DNA of 64,000 bases from CAVYHJ01 sp963768165 [NCBI: uncultured bacterium] (GCA_963768165.1 CAVYHJ010000028.1:62001-126000), one strand, 5' to 3'. Positions 15,986 through 27,750 are shown, counted from the stretch's first letter. Program-made: numbers and translations. Notes: generated by a model from the letters alone, not told the origin.

Positions 15986-17380
15986 CTACCAGCTTCCGCG
16001 ACCTTTGAGGGGACGTTTGGGGATAAATCCTTCATAATGCCGCATGATGAGATGCGACTCAATTTGTTTCATAGTATCAAGGGCAACACCGACTACAATA
16101 ATCAGCCCGGTTCCACCTAGAAAACTGGAAATCGTATAGGGGACTCCCATGATAATCGTTACCCCTTCCGGAACTATGGCGACCAACGCCAAGGCAATCG
16201 CCCCCGGTAAGGTAATACGTGTTAAAATCCGGTCAATCAGATCAGAGGTTGATTTCCCCGGACGAACCCCGGGAACAAACGCACCGTATTTTTTCAAATT
16301 ATCTGATACATCCACCGGATTGAAAGTAACTGCCGTGTAAAAATAGCAGAAAAAGACAATCAAAACAATATACATTACGTTGTAAGGATTAAATATTTTC
16401 AAGAAAAATAAGACGTTAACAGACTGCATATTATCCGGTACAATTAAATTCCATAAGGTATAGCGCGGTTCATAAGGACTAAAGAAAGCTCTAATAAAAT
16501 TTGCAAACCCGGGAGAATTTTTGAATAAAAATTCTCCGACAGTACTCGGAAATATTAATAGGGAGGAAGCGAAAATTATCGGGATAACACCGGCATGATT
16601 GATCTTTAACGGCAAATACGTAGATGTTCCGCCGACCATCCGCCGACCAACGACTCGTTGGGCGTGCTGAATTGGTAATTTGCGTTGTCCCTGAGTCAAT
16701 ATGACCACTGCCATGGTGACTCCTACAAACATGGCGATTATCACCACAATTGAAAAAATACTCATTTGACCCAACCGAATTTGTTCAATAGCAATTTGAA
16801 TAGCAGTGGGCATCCGGGCAACGATTCCCGCGAAAATAATCAGGGAAATTCCATTTCCGATTCCCCGTTCGGTAATTTGTTCACCCAACCACATTAAAAA
16901 CGCCGTGCCTGCAGAAACGGAAACCATAAACATAATCCGAAATCCCCAACCGGGATTTATAACAAGATGCTGATATTCCGCCCAAAGCGATAATCCGAAG
17001 GCTTGAAAAGCTGTTAATCCGACTGTCCCATAGCGGGTATATTGGGTAATTTTTTTTCGCCCTTCCTCCCCTTCTTTTGCCAACCGTTCCAAGTACGGAA
17101 CGACAACGGTTAATAATTGCAAAATAATTGAAGCGGAAATATAAGGCATGATTCCCAGAGCTACTACAGTTAATTGTTTAAACGCGCCGCCGGAGAACAT
17201 ATCAATCATATTAAATATATCACTACCTCCGGACGCAGCCATCCGTTGGATAGCTGCAACATCAATACCCGGGACAGGCACATGCGCTGCCAACCGGGTG
17301 ACCATTAACATGAGAACGGTAAATCCAATCCGCTTGCGCAGGTCGGGAATATTAAAGATGCTTTGAAACGCTTGAATCAT
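15986..17380 (-). CDS. secY: Preprotein translocase subunit SecY
   Basis: Channel subunit of the Sec translocon. 464 residues with about ten transmembrane helices. Conserved segments: RIGFTVLMLMVTRLAAHVPVPG near the start, the periplasmic DMFSGGAFKQLTVVALGIMPYI, GERGIGNG-type WLGEQITERGIGNGISL, QRKLPIQHAQRVVGRR, and the C-terminal GTGLIIVVGVALDTMKQIE. Located between rplO and adk as in many spc operons. Confidence 0.98.
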   Translation of the reverse strand: MIQAFQSIFNIPDLRKRIGFTVLMLMVTRLAAHVPVPGIDVAAIQRMAASGGSDIFNMIDMFSGGAFKQLTVVALGIMPYISASIILQLLTVVVPYLERLAKEGEEGRKKITQYTRYGTVGLTAFQAFGLSLWAEYQHLVINPGWGFRIMFMVSVSAGTAFLMWLGEQITERGIGNGISLIIFAGIVARMPTAIQIAIEQIRLGQMSIFSIVVIIAMFVGVTMAVVILTQGQRKLPIQHAQRVVGRRMVGGTSTYLPLKINHAGVIPIIFASSLLIFPSTVGEFLFKNSPGFANFIRAFFSPYEPRYTLWNLIVPDNMQSVNVLFFLKIFNPYNVMYIVLIVFFCYFYTAVTFNPVDVSDNLKKYGAFVPGVRPGKSTSDLIDRILTRITLPGAIALALVAIVPEGVTIIMGVPYTISSFLGGTGLIIVVGVALDTMKQIESHLIMRHYEGFIPKRPLKGRGSW

Positions 17381-17403
17381 AAAATAGCTTGGTTATTTAT
17401 AGG

Positions 17404-17862
17404 TTAGGTATTCTCCCCGCGAAGAGCGGCAACTCCGCCTTGCGCAAGAATTTTTTGTTTGGCAGATTCCGAATAGGCATCGGCAATTACGATAATTTTT
17501 TTAGTCAGGTCACCATCCCCCAATACTTTTACTTTGTCGGATTTATGCTTTATTAGACCCTGGGTAAATAAGATATCCGAATCTATTTTATCCACGCCTT
17601 CAATTTTGGCTAAATCTCCAATTTTAACGATAACAAAGGGAGCTTTTTGAAAATCGGTATTGTGAAATCCCCGTTTGGGAATACGACGCATCAAGGGCAT
17701 TTGACCGCCTTCATACCCCGGACGGTTATGCGCACCGGACCGTGCCGTCAACCCTTTTCCACCGCGAGTAGAGGTCATTCCATGTCCGCTGCCGGGACCG
17801 CGACCTACGCGTTTGCGACGTTTTCGTGCACCTTCTGCGAATTTCAATTCATGTAATTTCAT
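17404..17862 (-). CDS. rplO: 50S ribosomal protein L15
   Basis: 152 residues. N-terminal basic loop with RKRRKRVGRGPGSGHGMTST and GGKGLTARSG, then GFEGGQMPL-like YEGGQMPLMRRIPKRGF. Sits directly after rpsE; the usual rpmD (L30) is missing between them, and only 18 bases separate the two genes. Confidence 0.97.
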   Translation of the reverse strand: MKLHELKFAEGARKRRKRVGRGPGSGHGMTSTRGGKGLTARSGAHNRPGYEGGQMPLMRRIPKRGFHNTDFQKAPFVIVKIGDLAKIEGVDKIDSDILFTQGLIKHKSDKVKVLGDGDLTKKIIVIADAYSESAKQKILAQGGVAALRGENT

Positions 17863-17880
17863 AATATGCTTTACTGTCTC

Positions 17881-18426
17881 CTATACGGCGGCACGAGCAG
17901 CAGCAACCGCACCTGGATCTTTTAATCCTTTCAAGGCGTTAATCGTAGCAGCGACCACATTATTGGCGTTATCCGATCCTAAAGATTTCCCTAAAATATC
18001 GCGAATCCCAACGGCTTCCGCAACCGCCCGTATACTTAATCCCGCCCGAATTCCGGTTCCTTCACCAGACGGTTTCAAGAGAACCCGCGCGGCTCCGTGT
18101 TTTCCGATAATCTCATGCGAGATGGTGGTGCCCTTAAGAGAAATTTTAATCATGTGCTTTTTGGCATCGTCCGTTCCTTTACGAATCGCTTCAGAAACTT
18201 CCTTGGCCTTGCCATACCCCACACCGACCTGACCCTGTCCATCTCCAATCACGACCAACGCAGTAAAACTAAATCGGCGTCCACCTTTAACGACTTTCGC
18301 CACACGGTTCACATGTACAACCCGTTCGCGCATTCGCAAATCATCTACGTTCGCATCGGATTTTCTCTTATTATCTCGATTGTCTCTTCTGTCTCTATTT
18401 TGATTTCTGGGTGATTCCATATCCAT
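17881..18426 (-). CDS. rpsE: 30S ribosomal protein S5
   Basis: Fidelity protein of the small subunit. The double-stranded RNA-binding domain has [20 protein letters not shown] and [17 protein letters not shown]; the C-terminal domain has [10 protein letters not shown] and [13 protein letters not shown]. The N-terminus has about 25 extra charged Arg/Asn/Asp residues before the usual start. The frame is open to 18459 inside rplR; I chose ATG 18426 (ATG 18420 is the alternative, with AGGA five bases upstream). Confidence 0.96.
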   Translation of the reverse strand: MDMESPRNQNRDRRDNRDNKRKSDANVDDLRMRERVVHVNRVAKVVKGGRRFSFTALVVIGDGQGQVGVGYGKAKEVSEAIRKGTDDAKKHMIKISLKGTTISHEIIGKHGAARVLLKPSGEGTGIRAGLSIRAVAEAVGIRDILGKSLGSDNANNVVAATINALKGLKDPGAVAAARAAV

Positions 18427-18427
18427 C

Positions 18428-18781
18428 CTAAAATTTGAGCCCTGCCTCATGTGCGGCATCAGCTAATGATTTAATTTTCCCGGTATATCGGTATCCGGCT
18501 CGGTCAAAAACTACTTGAGTAATATTTCTTTCTTTGGCTATTTCCGCAACTTTTTTACCAACCTCCGCGGCGGTTTTTTTGTTGGGTTTTAACCCGCGAA
18601 GTTCTTTGGACAATGAACTGGCAAACACCAGGGTATTTCCTTCCAAGTCATTAACAATCTGCGCGTAGATATGCAGATTACTAATAAAAATACACAGCCT
18701 TGGCCGCTCCGCTGTTCCGGTAATATGGCTGCGAATCCGCAATTGCCTTCGTTTTCGTCCCGATGACTTTTGTATTGGCAT
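18428..18781 (-). CDS. rplR: 50S ribosomal protein L18
   Basis: 5S rRNA binder. 117 residues with [37 protein letters not shown], and the conserved end [21 protein letters not shown]. The stop is one base from the rpsE start. Confidence 0.97.
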   Translation of the reverse strand: MPIQKSSGRKRRQLRIRSHITGTAERPRLCIFISNLHIYAQIVNDLEGNTLVFASSLSKELRGLKPNKKTAAEVGKKVAEIAKERNITQVVFDRAGYRYTGKIKSLADAAHEAGLKF

Positions 18782-18810
18782 AAACTATTTTTAACCTTAT
18801 CCTTTTCTAA

Positions 18811-19359
18811 CTAGACGGTGGTCTTGCCGACTTTCCGGCGGACATATTCGCCCGTATACCGGATTCCTTTACCCTTATAAGGTTCCGGCAACCGGATTCT
18901 GCGGATTTTCGCGGCGACTTCACCCACCAATTGTTTATCCGCGCCGGATATTTTTACACGGGTTTGCTTCTCCGCAGTGGTTTCCAACTCAATTTTAATT
19001 CCATCAGGAATCGGGAAAAGAATTGAATGAGAATATCCTGCTTGAATGGAAATATTTTTTCCTTCCAATGCCGCGCGATATCCTGTCCCAATAATATCCA
19101 AACTCTTCTTATATCCTTCCGTAACCCCGCGAACCATGTTCGAAAGCAAACTCCGGCTTAATCCGTGCAAACTGCGCACTGCACGTTCATCCGAAGACCG
19201 GGAAACAATGACTTCCTTCCCTTCAGTTTTGGCAGAAATCGCCGGATGTAGATTGATTGTCAGATTTCCCAGAGGTCCGGAGACCTGAATACTGGCTCCT
19301 TGAATCTGCACTTTTACTTTTTCCGGAATCGTAACCGGTAATCGTCCAATTCGTGACAT
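18811..19359 (-). CDS. rplF: 50S ribosomal protein L6
   Basis: 182 residues, two repeated folds. Starts MSRIGRLPVTIPEKVKV; has RSLHGLSRSLLSNMVRGVTEG, the GYRA segment, and the C-terminal RRIRLPEPYKGKGIRYTGE and RRKVGK signature. Normal length. Confidence 0.98.
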   Translation of the reverse strand: MSRIGRLPVTIPEKVKVQIQGASIQVSGPLGNLTINLHPAISAKTEGKEVIVSRSSDERAVRSLHGLSRSLLSNMVRGVTEGYKKSLDIIGTGYRAALEGKNISIQAGYSHSILFPIPDGIKIELETTAEKQTRVKISGADKQLVGEVAAKIRRIRLPEPYKGKGIRYTGEYVRRKVGKTTV

Positions 19360-19384
19360 ATCTTCAGTCCTTTAATTTAACCCT

Positions 19385-19783
19385 TTACCAAATCTTACAT
19401 AAAATTTCGCCGCCGACTTTATGGAGCCGGGCTTGTTGATCCGTCATAACCCCTTTGGAGGTTGAGATGATGCAAATCCCCATCCCATTCAGAATTTTAG
19501 GCAACCGATTGGAAGAAGAATAAATCCTCAACGAAGGCTTACTTATCCGTTCCAATCCTTCGATAATCCGTTCCTTTTGAGTACCGTACTTCATATAGAT
19601 TCGAATCAAACCTTGTTTCCGGTTTTTTACAACTTTATAATTTTTAATAAACCCTTGATCCCGTAAAATCCGGGCGAGTTCGAGTTTCACTCGGGAACTC
19701 GGAACATCTACTTTTTCATGATAGGCCTGGTTCGCATTGCGAATCCGGGTTAGCATATCGGCTATAGGATCTGTAACTGCCAT
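19385..19783 (-). CDS. rpsH: 30S ribosomal protein S8
   Basis: Binds the central domain of 16S rRNA and regulates spc operons in E. coli. 132 residues: [16 protein letters not shown] at the N-terminus, [11 protein letters not shown], and the C-terminal [26 protein letters not shown]. Confidence 0.98.
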   Translation of the reverse strand: MAVTDPIADMLTRIRNANQAYHEKVDVPSSRVKLELARILRDQGFIKNYKVVKNRKQGLIRIYMKYGTQKERIIEGLERISKPSLRIYSSSNRLPKILNGMGICIISTSKGVMTDQQARLHKVGGEILCKIW

Positions 19784-19820
19784 AATTTTATTCTACCTGT
19801 CTCTCCAATAATTTTTTAAG

Positions 19821-20009
19821 TTACCAACTGGCTTTGACCACGCCGGGAATATCGCCTTGTCGCGCCAATTTTCTGAAACAAATCCGGCACATGCGGAACC
19901 GTCTAAGAAATGCACGCCGCCGTCCACATAAAGGGCAACGGTTATACCGCCGAACTTTGAATTTCGGTTCTGTTTTTAAGGCTTTGTAAACTTGCGATTT
20001 TTTAGCCAC
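19821..20009 (-). CDS. rpsN: 30S ribosomal protein S14, zinc-binding type Z
   Basis: 62 residues with the CPLC and CRIC pairs of the short zinc-containing S14, then [18 protein letters not shown] at the end. This is the C+ paralogue, in its usual place between rplE and rpsH. Confidence 0.97.
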   Translation of the reverse strand: MAKKSQVYKALKTEPKFKVRRYNRCPLCGRRRAFLRRFRMCRICFRKLARQGDIPGVVKASW

Positions 20010-20033
20010 ATTAACTCCTGTGTATTTCCATTC

Positions 20034-20672
20034 TTATGCAGAGAATGGAAATCCTAATTGACGTAATAATTCTCTCGATTCATCATCTGAACTTCCGGTA
20101 GTCGTTACTGTCACGTTCATTCCTTGAGTCCGAACGATTTGGTCATAATGAATTTCAGGGAACATCATTTGTTCTTTGATACCAAAGGTATAATTGCCAG
20201 ACCCGTCAAAGGACCTGGGGGATAACCCGCGAAAATCTTTGATACGTGGAATGGCAATATTGACCAATCGATCAAAAAATTCGTACATCTTTGCTCCCCG
20301 CAAAGTCACCATACAGCCGATGGGCATCGCCGCCCGGATTTTAAAATTGGCAATGGATTTTTTCGCCCGCGTGATAACCGCTTTTTGCCCGGTAATTTGG
20401 CCCAACTCTCGAACCGCTGCATCCAGTACTTTAATATCTCTGGACCCTTCGCCAACTCCCATGTTAATCACAATTTTCTCCAACCGGGGGACCTGCATCC
20501 GATTTCTATAACTATATTTTTTCATCATTTCCGGAACCACCTGGTCATTGTAAATTTTCCGTAAGCGGGGAACATACCCCGGAGGCATTACCGATTTTCC
20601 GTCGGCTGTTTCCGCTGCTTTCTCTTTTTTTTCTTTTTTTGGTTTTTTATCTTTAATTTCTTTTTCGCTCAT
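20034..20672 (-). CDS. rplE: 50S ribosomal protein L5 with a lysine-rich N-terminal extension
   Basis: 5S rRNA-binding central protuberance protein. The core starts at about residue 31 (YVPRLRKIYNDQVVPEMMK) and contains PRLEKIVINMGVGEG, GQKAVITRAKKSIANFKIR, GCMVTLRG and the end RTQGMNVTVTTTG. The first ~30 residues (Lys/Glu-rich, KDKKPKKEKKEK) exceed the usual ~180-residue length. No good ATG lies at the normal start. Confidence 0.97.
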   Translation of the reverse strand: MSEKEIKDKKPKKEKKEKAAETADGKSVMPPGYVPRLRKIYNDQVVPEMMKKYSYRNRMQVPRLEKIVINMGVGEGSRDIKVLDAAVRELGQITGQKAVITRAKKSIANFKIRAAMPIGCMVTLRGAKMYEFFDRLVNIAIPRIKDFRGLSPRSFDGSGNYTFGIKEQMMFPEIHYDQIVRTQGMNVTVTTTGSSDDESRELLRQLGFPFSA

Positions 20673-20688
20673 AATTTACCTGATCATT

Positions 20689-21039
20689 TTAGGATAATTC
20701 AATGCCCAACGTTTCCCCGCATTTGATACAAATCCGGGTCTTTTTACCATCTTCCAAAACCAGTCTTCGGTTCCGTCGGGGCGCATTACATTTGGCGCAA
20801 AACAACGACAAGTTTGATACATCAATCGGAGACTCGTGTTCCAGAATACCGCCTTTGGGATTATTCTGTGTCGGGCGACTATGTTTTTTTACAAAGTTCA
20901 CCCGTTCCACGATGACTTTTTTCTTTTCCGGATAAACCCGAAGAACTTTTCCTTTTTTCCCCCGGTCTTTTCCAGTTAATACAACAACAAAATCACCTTT
21001 GTGCAACCGTAATTTTGTTCTTTCAATTTGTTTATTCAT
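20689..21039 (-). CDS. rplX: 50S ribosomal protein L24
   Basis: Assembly initiator. 116 residues: KOW motif HKGDFVVVLTGKDRGKKGKV, then HESPIDVSNLSLFCAKC and a second CxxC in RICIKCGE. The four cysteines form a probable zinc ribbon, found in some L24 proteins. Confidence 0.97.
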   Translation of the reverse strand: MNKQIERTKLRLHKGDFVVVLTGKDRGKKGKVLRVYPEKKKVIVERVNFVKKHSRPTQNNPKGGILEHESPIDVSNLSLFCAKCNAPRRNRRLVLEDGKKTRICIKCGETLGIELS

Positions 21040-21051
21040 TCATGGTTCCTT

Positions 21052-21420
21052 TTACAATACTTCCGGTGCTAGAGAAATAATTTTCATAAATTTCTTATCC
21101 CGCAACTCCCGAGCAACCGGCCCAAAAATGCGGGTTCCTTTGGGTTCATTTTGGTCTGTGATAATGACGGCAGAATTCCGGTCAAACCGAATCCATGACC
21201 CGTCACTCCGTTTATATTCTTTGGTGACACGGACGACCACGGCTTTGGCGACTTCCCCCTTCTTTACCAATCCCTCGGGAATCGCGTCTTTCACTGCCAC
21301 AACAATAATATCCCCCACCCGGGCATACCGAATCCGAGAATGGCCGAGAATTCGGATACACCGAATTTTACGGGCACCGCTATTATCCGCGCAATCTAGA
21401 TTTGTTCCTACAGGAATCAC
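21052..21420 (-). CDS. rplN: 50S ribosomal protein L14
   Basis: 122 residues: [20 protein letters not shown] at the start (close to the usual MIQ..LxVADNSGA), [15 protein letters not shown], and the end [24 protein letters not shown]. Confidence 0.98.
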   Translation of the reverse strand: MIPVGTNLDCADNSGARKIRCIRILGHSRIRYARVGDIIVVAVKDAIPEGLVKKGEVAKAVVVRVTKEYKRSDGSWIRFDRNSAVIITDQNEPKGTRIFGPVARELRDKKFMKIISLAPEVL

Positions 21421-21440
21421 TTGTTAAATCCTTAACCCTT

Positions 21441-21728
21441 TCATTCAATCGGTTGTAATTTATCCTGACTGACTTTACTGCGTTCCAAGACTTTCACTAC
21501 CCGCCACCGTTTGGTTTTCGATAAGGGCCGGGTTTCTGAAATCAAAACCGTGTCACCGGCTTGTACTTCATTTCTCTCATCATGGGCATATACTTTTTTT
21601 GCCCGTCGAATCCGCTTTTTATATAATGAATGCGTTTGAAATTTTTCAACAGATATAATAGCCGTCTTGTCCTGTTTTTTACTCAAGACCGTTCCAGTTT
21701 CACGTTTTGCCTGCGGTTTTATCGTCAT
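21441..21728 (-). CDS. rpsQ: 30S ribosomal protein S17
   Basis: 95 residues. OB fold with GTVLSKKQDKTAIISVE, RRAKKVYAHDERNEVQAGD and ISETRPLSKTKRWRVVKVLE, all typical. Twelve-residue charged tail. Confidence 0.97.
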   Translation of the reverse strand: MTIKPQAKRETGTVLSKKQDKTAIISVEKFQTHSLYKKRIRRAKKVYAHDERNEVQAGDTVLISETRPLSKTKRWRVVKVLERSKVSQDKLQPIE

Positions 21729-21746
21729 AGGTTTCTTAGATTCCTT

Positions 21747-21953
21747 TTATTTTTTTACGACAGCAGTTTTTGTCCGTTCTTTTTGAATGGTCAACACTCG
21801 CGCCAATAATTTCCTTTTATTTCGGATCAAATGTACATTTTCCAATTGACCGGTAGCCTTTTGGAAAGGTAATTTACCTAATTCTTCGACGGTATCATGC
21901 CGAAGTTTATCCAATTCTGCATCGCTTAACAGCTGCACGTCTTTGCGTTTCAT
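21747..21953 (-). CDS. rpmC: 50S ribosomal protein L29
   Basis: 68 residues, two helices: LSDAELDKLRHDTVEELGKL and the conserved FQKATGQLENVHLIRNKRK. Five bases after rplP. Confidence 0.95.
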   Translation of the reverse strand: MKRKDVQLLSDAELDKLRHDTVEELGKLPFQKATGQLENVHLIRNKRKLLARVLTIQKERTKTAVVKK

Positions 21954-21958
21954 AATGT

Positions 21959-22369
21959 CTAGATTCTTCCTGAAATCAGTTTTATCCCGAACGGCACTTT
22001 ATGACTTGCCAACCGGGTCGCTTCTTTCGCTTGTTCTTCGGTAATTCCTTCAATTTCATACAAAATCCGGCCCGGCTTAATCACCGCTACCCAGTGTTCA
22101 GGATTTCCTTTTCCTTTTCCCATACGTGTTTCCGCAGGTTTCACAGTTAACGGTTTGTCGGGAAACACCCGAATCCATAATTTTCCGCCCCGTTTAATAA
22201 ATCGAGTTAGGGTGACACGCGTTGCTTCGATTTGATAGTTATACAACCAACCGCATTCGGTTGCCTGTATTCCGAAAGTTCCGAAACTCAATGACGAACC
22301 ACGAGAAGCGACTCCACGCATTCGTCCTTTTTGTTTTTTGCGAAATTTAACTCGTTTGGGTAATAACAT
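21959..22369 (-). CDS. rplP: 50S ribosomal protein L16
   Basis: Binds near the A site. 136 residues: [72 protein letters not shown]. Confidence 0.98.
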   Translation of the reverse strand: MLLPKRVKFRKKQKGRMRGVASRGSSLSFGTFGIQATECGWLYNYQIEATRVTLTRFIKRGGKLWIRVFPDKPLTVKPAETRMGKGKGNPEHWVAVIKPGRILYEIEGITEEQAKEATRLASHKVPFGIKLISGRI

Positions 22370-22394
22370 TTCCTAATCCTGGTCCTTATCCTTA

Positions 22395-23069
22395 TTATAA
22401 ATTCCGTGTCGTTTGTGCCGGCGGCGCGCTGGGCAGTTCTACTTTTCCAATTACTTCACCTTTAAAAATCCATACTTTAATACCGACTACACCGTATGTG
22501 GTATACGCTTGCGCGAAACCATAATCAATTTTTGCTCGTAAAGTCTGAAGAGGTACCCGGCCTTCGCGATACCATTCATAACGCGCCATTTCCGCGCCGT
22601 CCAACCGGCCAGAACAGGCAATCTTGATTCCTTTGGCATCCAATCGCATAGCCGTCGTCACCGCTTTTTTCAAAGCCCGACGGAATCCAACACGCTTTTC
22701 CATTGCCGCCGCCACGCTTTCCGCCACCAACTGGGAATCTAATTCCGGTTTTTTTACTTCCACAATATTAATAAAGACTCTATGCCCTGTTTTGGTTTCC
22801 ATGTCTTTACGCAGTTTCTCAATTTCGCTTCCTTTTCGACCGATGATAATTCCCGGTCTCGCCGCATGGATACTAATTCTTGCACGGTTCGGAGTCCGTT
22901 CAATTTCAATTTTTGATACGCCACTCTGGTACAATTTTTCTTTAATGTATTTCCGGATTGCCAAATCTTCATGTAGAAAATTGGCATATTCCTTTTTGGC
23001 GTACCATCGTGAACTCCATGTTTCCACGACTCCTAATCGGAATCCAATTGGATGAACTTTTTGACCCAT
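22395..23069 (-). CDS. rpsC: 30S ribosomal protein S3
   Basis: mRNA entry-channel protein. 224 residues: [20 protein letters not shown], the KH domain with [18 protein letters not shown], and the C-terminal domain with [17 protein letters not shown] [20 protein letters not shown] and [15 protein letters not shown]. Confidence 0.98.
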   Translation of the reverse strand: MGQKVHPIGFRLGVVETWSSRWYAKKEYANFLHEDLAIRKYIKEKLYQSGVSKIEIERTPNRARISIHAARPGIIIGRKGSEIEKLRKDMETKTGHRVFINIVEVKKPELDSQLVAESVAAAMEKRVGFRRALKKAVTTAMRLDAKGIKIACSGRLDGAEMARYEWYREGRVPLQTLRAKIDYGFAQAYTTYGVVGIKVWIFKGEVIGKVELPSAPPAQTTRNL

Positions 23070-23078
23070 GCGTCTCCT

Positions 23079-23417
23079 TTATTCCTCTTCCACGTCGAGA
23101 ACGACCGTGATATGGCTTAATGGTTTTCTAATCCGTCCGGCGCGCCCCATCGCTTTTGGCCGAAATCGGCGAAGATAGGGACCTTTGCCAATGCGTAATT
23201 CTTTGACATATAAATTATTAATATCAATGTTTTTATCCTGCTGCTGTGCGTTGGCGATTGCCGATTTAATAATCTTTTCAATGATTCGCGCACTTTTATT
23301 CGGTGTAAATGCCAGCGCGTTCAAAGCATCATCCACCGTTTTTTTCTGCACGATATCAATGACCCGTGCAGCTTTCTGCGATGATAATCTTATATATTTT
23401 GCGCTTGCTTCAAACAT
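23079..23417 (-). CDS. rplV: 50S ribosomal protein L22
   Basis: 112 residues, exit-tunnel protein. LSSQKAARVIDIVQKKTVDD, the long beta hairpin, and the end GPYLRRFRPKAMGRAGRIRK with SHITVVLDV. Confidence 0.97.
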   Translation of the reverse strand: MFEASAKYIRLSSQKAARVIDIVQKKTVDDALNALAFTPNKSARIIEKIIKSAIANAQQQDKNIDINNLYVKELRIGKGPYLRRFRPKAMGRAGRIRKPLSHITVVLDVEEE

Positions 23418-23437
23418 AATTTAAAATCCAAATACTT

Positions 23438-23722
23438 TTATTTTAGAGCTGTTGTTTTCTCCGTATGATGACCATGCGCACGGAATGTCCGAGTGGGTGA
23501 AAATTCACCTAATTTATGTCCCACCATATTTTCTGTGACATAGACCGCAATAAATTTTTTGCCATTATGAACAGCAAACGTATACCCCACCATTCTTGGC
23601 GTAATGGTACACCGGCGCGCCCATGTTTTCACGGGTACTTTTTCACCGGAACGATCCAACTTTTCCAGTTTCTTAACTAACTTTTCATCAACATACGGAC
23701 CTTTTTTAAGAGAACGTCCCAT
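23438..23722 (-). CDS. rpsS: 30S ribosomal protein S19
   Basis: 94 residues: [40 protein letters not shown], and the end [19 protein letters not shown]. Confidence 0.98.
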   Translation of the reverse strand: MGRSLKKGPYVDEKLVKKLEKLDRSGEKVPVKTWARRCTITPRMVGYTFAVHNGKKFIAVYVTENMVGHKLGEFSPTRTFRAHGHHTEKTTALK

Positions 23723-23737
23723 AATTTTTCACCTGAT

Positions 23738-24556
23738 TTAATTAATTCGTTTTACAATCCATTTCGTTGTACGTTTATTGCGTCGTGTCTTTAATCCTTT
23801 TGTTTTCCAACCCCACGGGGATGTGGGATGCCGTCCACCAGACGTTTTTCCTTCTCCTCCACCCATTGGATGATCTACCGGATTTTGTGCAACACCGCGA
23901 ACACTGGGATAAATCCCCATCCAGCGGGACCGTCCTGCTTTTCCAATAGAGATATTAATATGATCCATATTACCCAGTTGACCAATTGTCGCCCGGCAAT
24001 CTAGATGAATCAAGCGAAGTTCTCCCGAAGGTAGTTTTAATGTCGCATAGTCGTTTTCTTTTGCCACCAGCGAAACAGCCACTCCGGCACCACGAGCAAT
24101 CTGCCCGCCTTTTCCCGGTCGCAACTCCACATTATGAATGGTGGTACCCGGTGGAATATTGCGTAGCGGGAGACAATTCCCTGGAGCAATATCGACTCCC
24201 GATCCTGAGATTACTTTATTATGTAAATGCAATCCTTCCGGTGCCAGGATATATCGTTTCTCACCATCCGCATACGCCAATAAGGCAATGCGAACACCCC
24301 TGTTCGGGTCATAATCAATGGCAATAACCTTTGCTGGAATTCCATCTTTATCACGTCGAAAATCAATCACCCGGTACTGTCGTTTATGTCCGCCGCCAAT
24401 ATGTCGGGTGGTAATTGTACCCTGATTATTTCGACCACCTGTTTTGCGATACGGTTTAAGCAAATTGGATGACGGTTCACCCTCACCCGATTTACGAAAT
24501 ACCAGCGTGGTTCGCCATCGAATTCCCGGTGTTGTTGGATTATATCGTTTAATCAT
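23738..24556 (-). CDS. rplB: 50S ribosomal protein L2
   Basis: 272 residues, needed for subunit association and peptidyl transfer. [20 protein letters not shown], the [20 protein letters not shown] segment, and the [13 protein letters not shown] motif with its catalytically implicated histidine. Confidence 0.98.
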   Translation of the reverse strand: MIKRYNPTTPGIRWRTTLVFRKSGEGEPSSNLLKPYRKTGGRNNQGTITTRHIGGGHKRQYRVIDFRRDKDGIPAKVIAIDYDPNRGVRIALLAYADGEKRYILAPEGLHLHNKVISGSGVDIAPGNCLPLRNIPPGTTIHNVELRPGKGGQIARGAGVAVSLVAKENDYATLKLPSGELRLIHLDCRATIGQLGNMDHINISIGKAGRSRWMGIYPSVRGVAQNPVDHPMGGGEGKTSGGRHPTSPWGWKTKGLKTRRNKRTTKWIVKRIN

Positions 24557-24568
24557 AATTATTCCGTT

Positions 24569-24853
24569 TTATATAAGTTCTATTTTTTCACCTTTTTTAA
24601 TCGTGACAATTGCTTTTTTATAGGTAGGTTCTTTCCCTACCCGTCCCCGCATCCGGCGTGTTTTCCCTTTCACAATAATAGTGTTTACCTTGAGCACATT
24701 TACTTTAAACATCGCTTCCACGGCTTTACGGATTTCAATCTTATTGGCGTGAAGACGGACAACAAAAGTATATTGATTGTTTTTTTCCGACAGACCGAGA
24801 CTTGCTTCCGTCTGATACGGTTTTACAATTACTTGATTTAATCCTGCTGCCAT
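24569..24853 (-). CDS. rplW: 50S ribosomal protein L23
   Basis: 94 residues, exit-port docking protein. YTFVVRLHANKIEIRKAVEA, MFKVNVLKVNT, and KGKTRRMRGRVGKEPTYKKA are typical. Confidence 0.96.
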   Translation of the reverse strand: MAAGLNQVIVKPYQTEASLGLSEKNNQYTFVVRLHANKIEIRKAVEAMFKVNVLKVNTIIVKGKTRRMRGRVGKEPTYKKAIVTIKKGEKIELI

Positions 24854-24859
24854 AATAAA

Positions 24860-25492
24860 TTATCCGTTACCCAATAAAGATTGTTCGACTTTGGTAATTG
24901 ATGATTTGTCAAAAATAATTTTGTTGGACCGTAATAGATCATAAACACATACGTTATCCACTGTGCAAATTTTCACATCTGATAAATTCCGTACAGACTT
25001 CTCAAACTTTTCATCCGCTTTATTCAGTACTACCAAAGAAATTCCTTCCACATTCAACCTCCGTAATAATTCCGCCACTGGTTTGGTTTTAATTTCATTG
25101 GTCTCGATTTTATCCAGTACCACAATTCCGCCATCGCGCAACCTTTCCGACAAAACCGTTTTCAAGGCTAATTGCGTCTTTTTTTTGGTAGTATGTTGGG
25201 TGTATTTACGCGGTTTCGGCCCGAAAATACTACCACCGCCAACCCATAACGGGGATCGAATAGAACCCACGCGCGCCCGACCAGTGCCTTTCTGTTTCCA
25301 TGGCTTGATTCCACCGCCGCGGACTTCATCGCGTCGTTTAGTGGAAGCCGTTCCACGCCGCCGATTGGCCAACTGGGCCACCACGACTTCTTGAACTACG
25401 GCACTATTGGGTTCAACCGCAAACACTGCGTCTTGCAATTCCAATTCACCAGCTTCTATTCCAGCCATACTATGTAATGAAATCTTTATCAT
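24860..25492 (-). CDS. rplD: 50S ribosomal protein L4
   Basis: 210 residues. [39 protein letters not shown] and [15 protein letters not shown] form the tunnel loop; the C-terminal Rossmann-like half ends VEQSLLGNG. In many bacteria L4 controls the S10 operon; no leader evidence is visible here. Confidence 0.97.
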   Translation of the reverse strand: MIKISLHSMAGIEAGELELQDAVFAVEPNSAVVQEVVVAQLANRRRGTASTKRRDEVRGGGIKPWKQKGTGRARVGSIRSPLWVGGGSIFGPKPRKYTQHTTKKKTQLALKTVLSERLRDGGIVVLDKIETNEIKTKPVAELLRRLNVEGISLVVLNKADEKFEKSVRNLSDVKICTVDNVCVYDLLRSNKIIFDKSSITKVEQSLLGNG

Positions 25493-25498
25493 AATAAT

Positions 25499-26161
25499 TT
25501 ATTTTTTAACTCGTATTCTGATTTTAACCGCTTTTTTAATGGTCACTACTCCAGAACCAAATCCCGGAACCGCACCTTCAACTAAAACCAGGTTTTTTTC
25601 CGTATCCACTTTTCGAACAATCAGATTTTGAATGGTAATCTGAGTTGCGCCATATTGTCCTGGCAGGGTTTTGCCTTTGAGAATCCTTGACGGATCCGCA
25701 CTCGCACCCGTACCCCCCGGTCGGCGATGCATCATGGAACCATGAGTCTTCGGTTGTCCACTCCAATTATGCCGTTTCATACCACCCGCAAATCCGCGTC
25801 CTTTGGTAATTCCTGATACATCCACTTTTTCACCTTCTTTGAAGACATCGCACAACACTTTTTGTCCGACTTGATATTCCGCACCTTTTACTACTTTAAA
25901 TTCTTTGAAATGAGTTAAAATCTCATTTTCCAATCCGGCTTTTTTCAATTTCCCTTTGGTCGGCGAATTTAATTTCGGTTTCACGTTCGGTTTGGTAAAA
26001 AGAAAACCCAACTGGACCGCTTCATAGCCTTCCTTTTCGACATTTTTTTTCTGAACGACATATCCCGGTCCAACTTCCAATACTGTAACCGGAACCACTT
26101 CACCTTCTGGGGTGAAGATTTGCGTCATTCCTAATTTTCGTCCTAATAAACCGGATAACAT
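25499..26161 (-). CDS. rplC: 50S ribosomal protein L3
   Basis: 220 residues: LGRKLGMTQIFTPEGEVVPV, VSGITKGRGFAGGMKRHNWS, HGSMMHRRPGGTGASADPSR and KGKTLPGQYG. Standard position after rpsJ. Confidence 0.98.
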   Translation of the reverse strand: MLSGLLGRKLGMTQIFTPEGEVVPVTVLEVGPGYVVQKKNVEKEGYEAVQLGFLFTKPNVKPKLNSPTKGKLKKAGLENEILTHFKEFKVVKGAEYQVGQKVLCDVFKEGEKVDVSGITKGRGFAGGMKRHNWSGQPKTHGSMMHRRPGGTGASADPSRILKGKTLPGQYGATQITIQNLIVRKVDTEKNLVLVEGAVPGFGSGVVTIKKAVKIRIRVKK

Positions 26162-26180
26162 AGACTCTATAATTCCTTAT

Positions 26181-26495
26181 TTATAATTTAATTTCCACAT
26201 GAATCCCCGCCGGTAAATCCAATTGAGTAAGAGCATCCAATGTTTTCTGCGTCGGGTTTAATATATCCAACAATCTCGAATGTGTTTTAATTTCAAATTG
26301 TTCCCGCGATTTCTTATCCACGTGCGGGGAGCGTAATACGGTATACCGGCTAATGCGGGTTGGTAAAGGTACTGGTCCGGAAATAGACGCCCCGGTCTGT
26401 AATACCGTTGCTACGATTTGTCGAGTTGATTGATCCAATAACCGGTGATCGTATGCCTTTAGCCGAAGTCGTATTCTTTGATTTAATGTTTGCAT
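26181..26495 (-). CDS. rpsJ: 30S ribosomal protein S10
   Basis: 104 residues: [60 protein letters not shown] and the end VEIKL. In other bacteria it doubles as NusE. It follows tuf by 23 bases. Confidence 0.98.
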   Translation of the reverse strand: MQTLNQRIRLRLKAYDHRLLDQSTRQIVATVLQTGASISGPVPLPTRISRYTVLRSPHVDKKSREQFEIKTHSRLLDILNPTQKTLDALTQLDLPAGIHVEIKL

Positions 26496-26518
26496 ATAAT
26501 TTTATAATTCCAATTTTT

Positions 26519-27721
<1,203 letters not shown>

Positions 27722-27750
27722 AATTCTCTCCCTTTAAACTTTCTAGAAAA

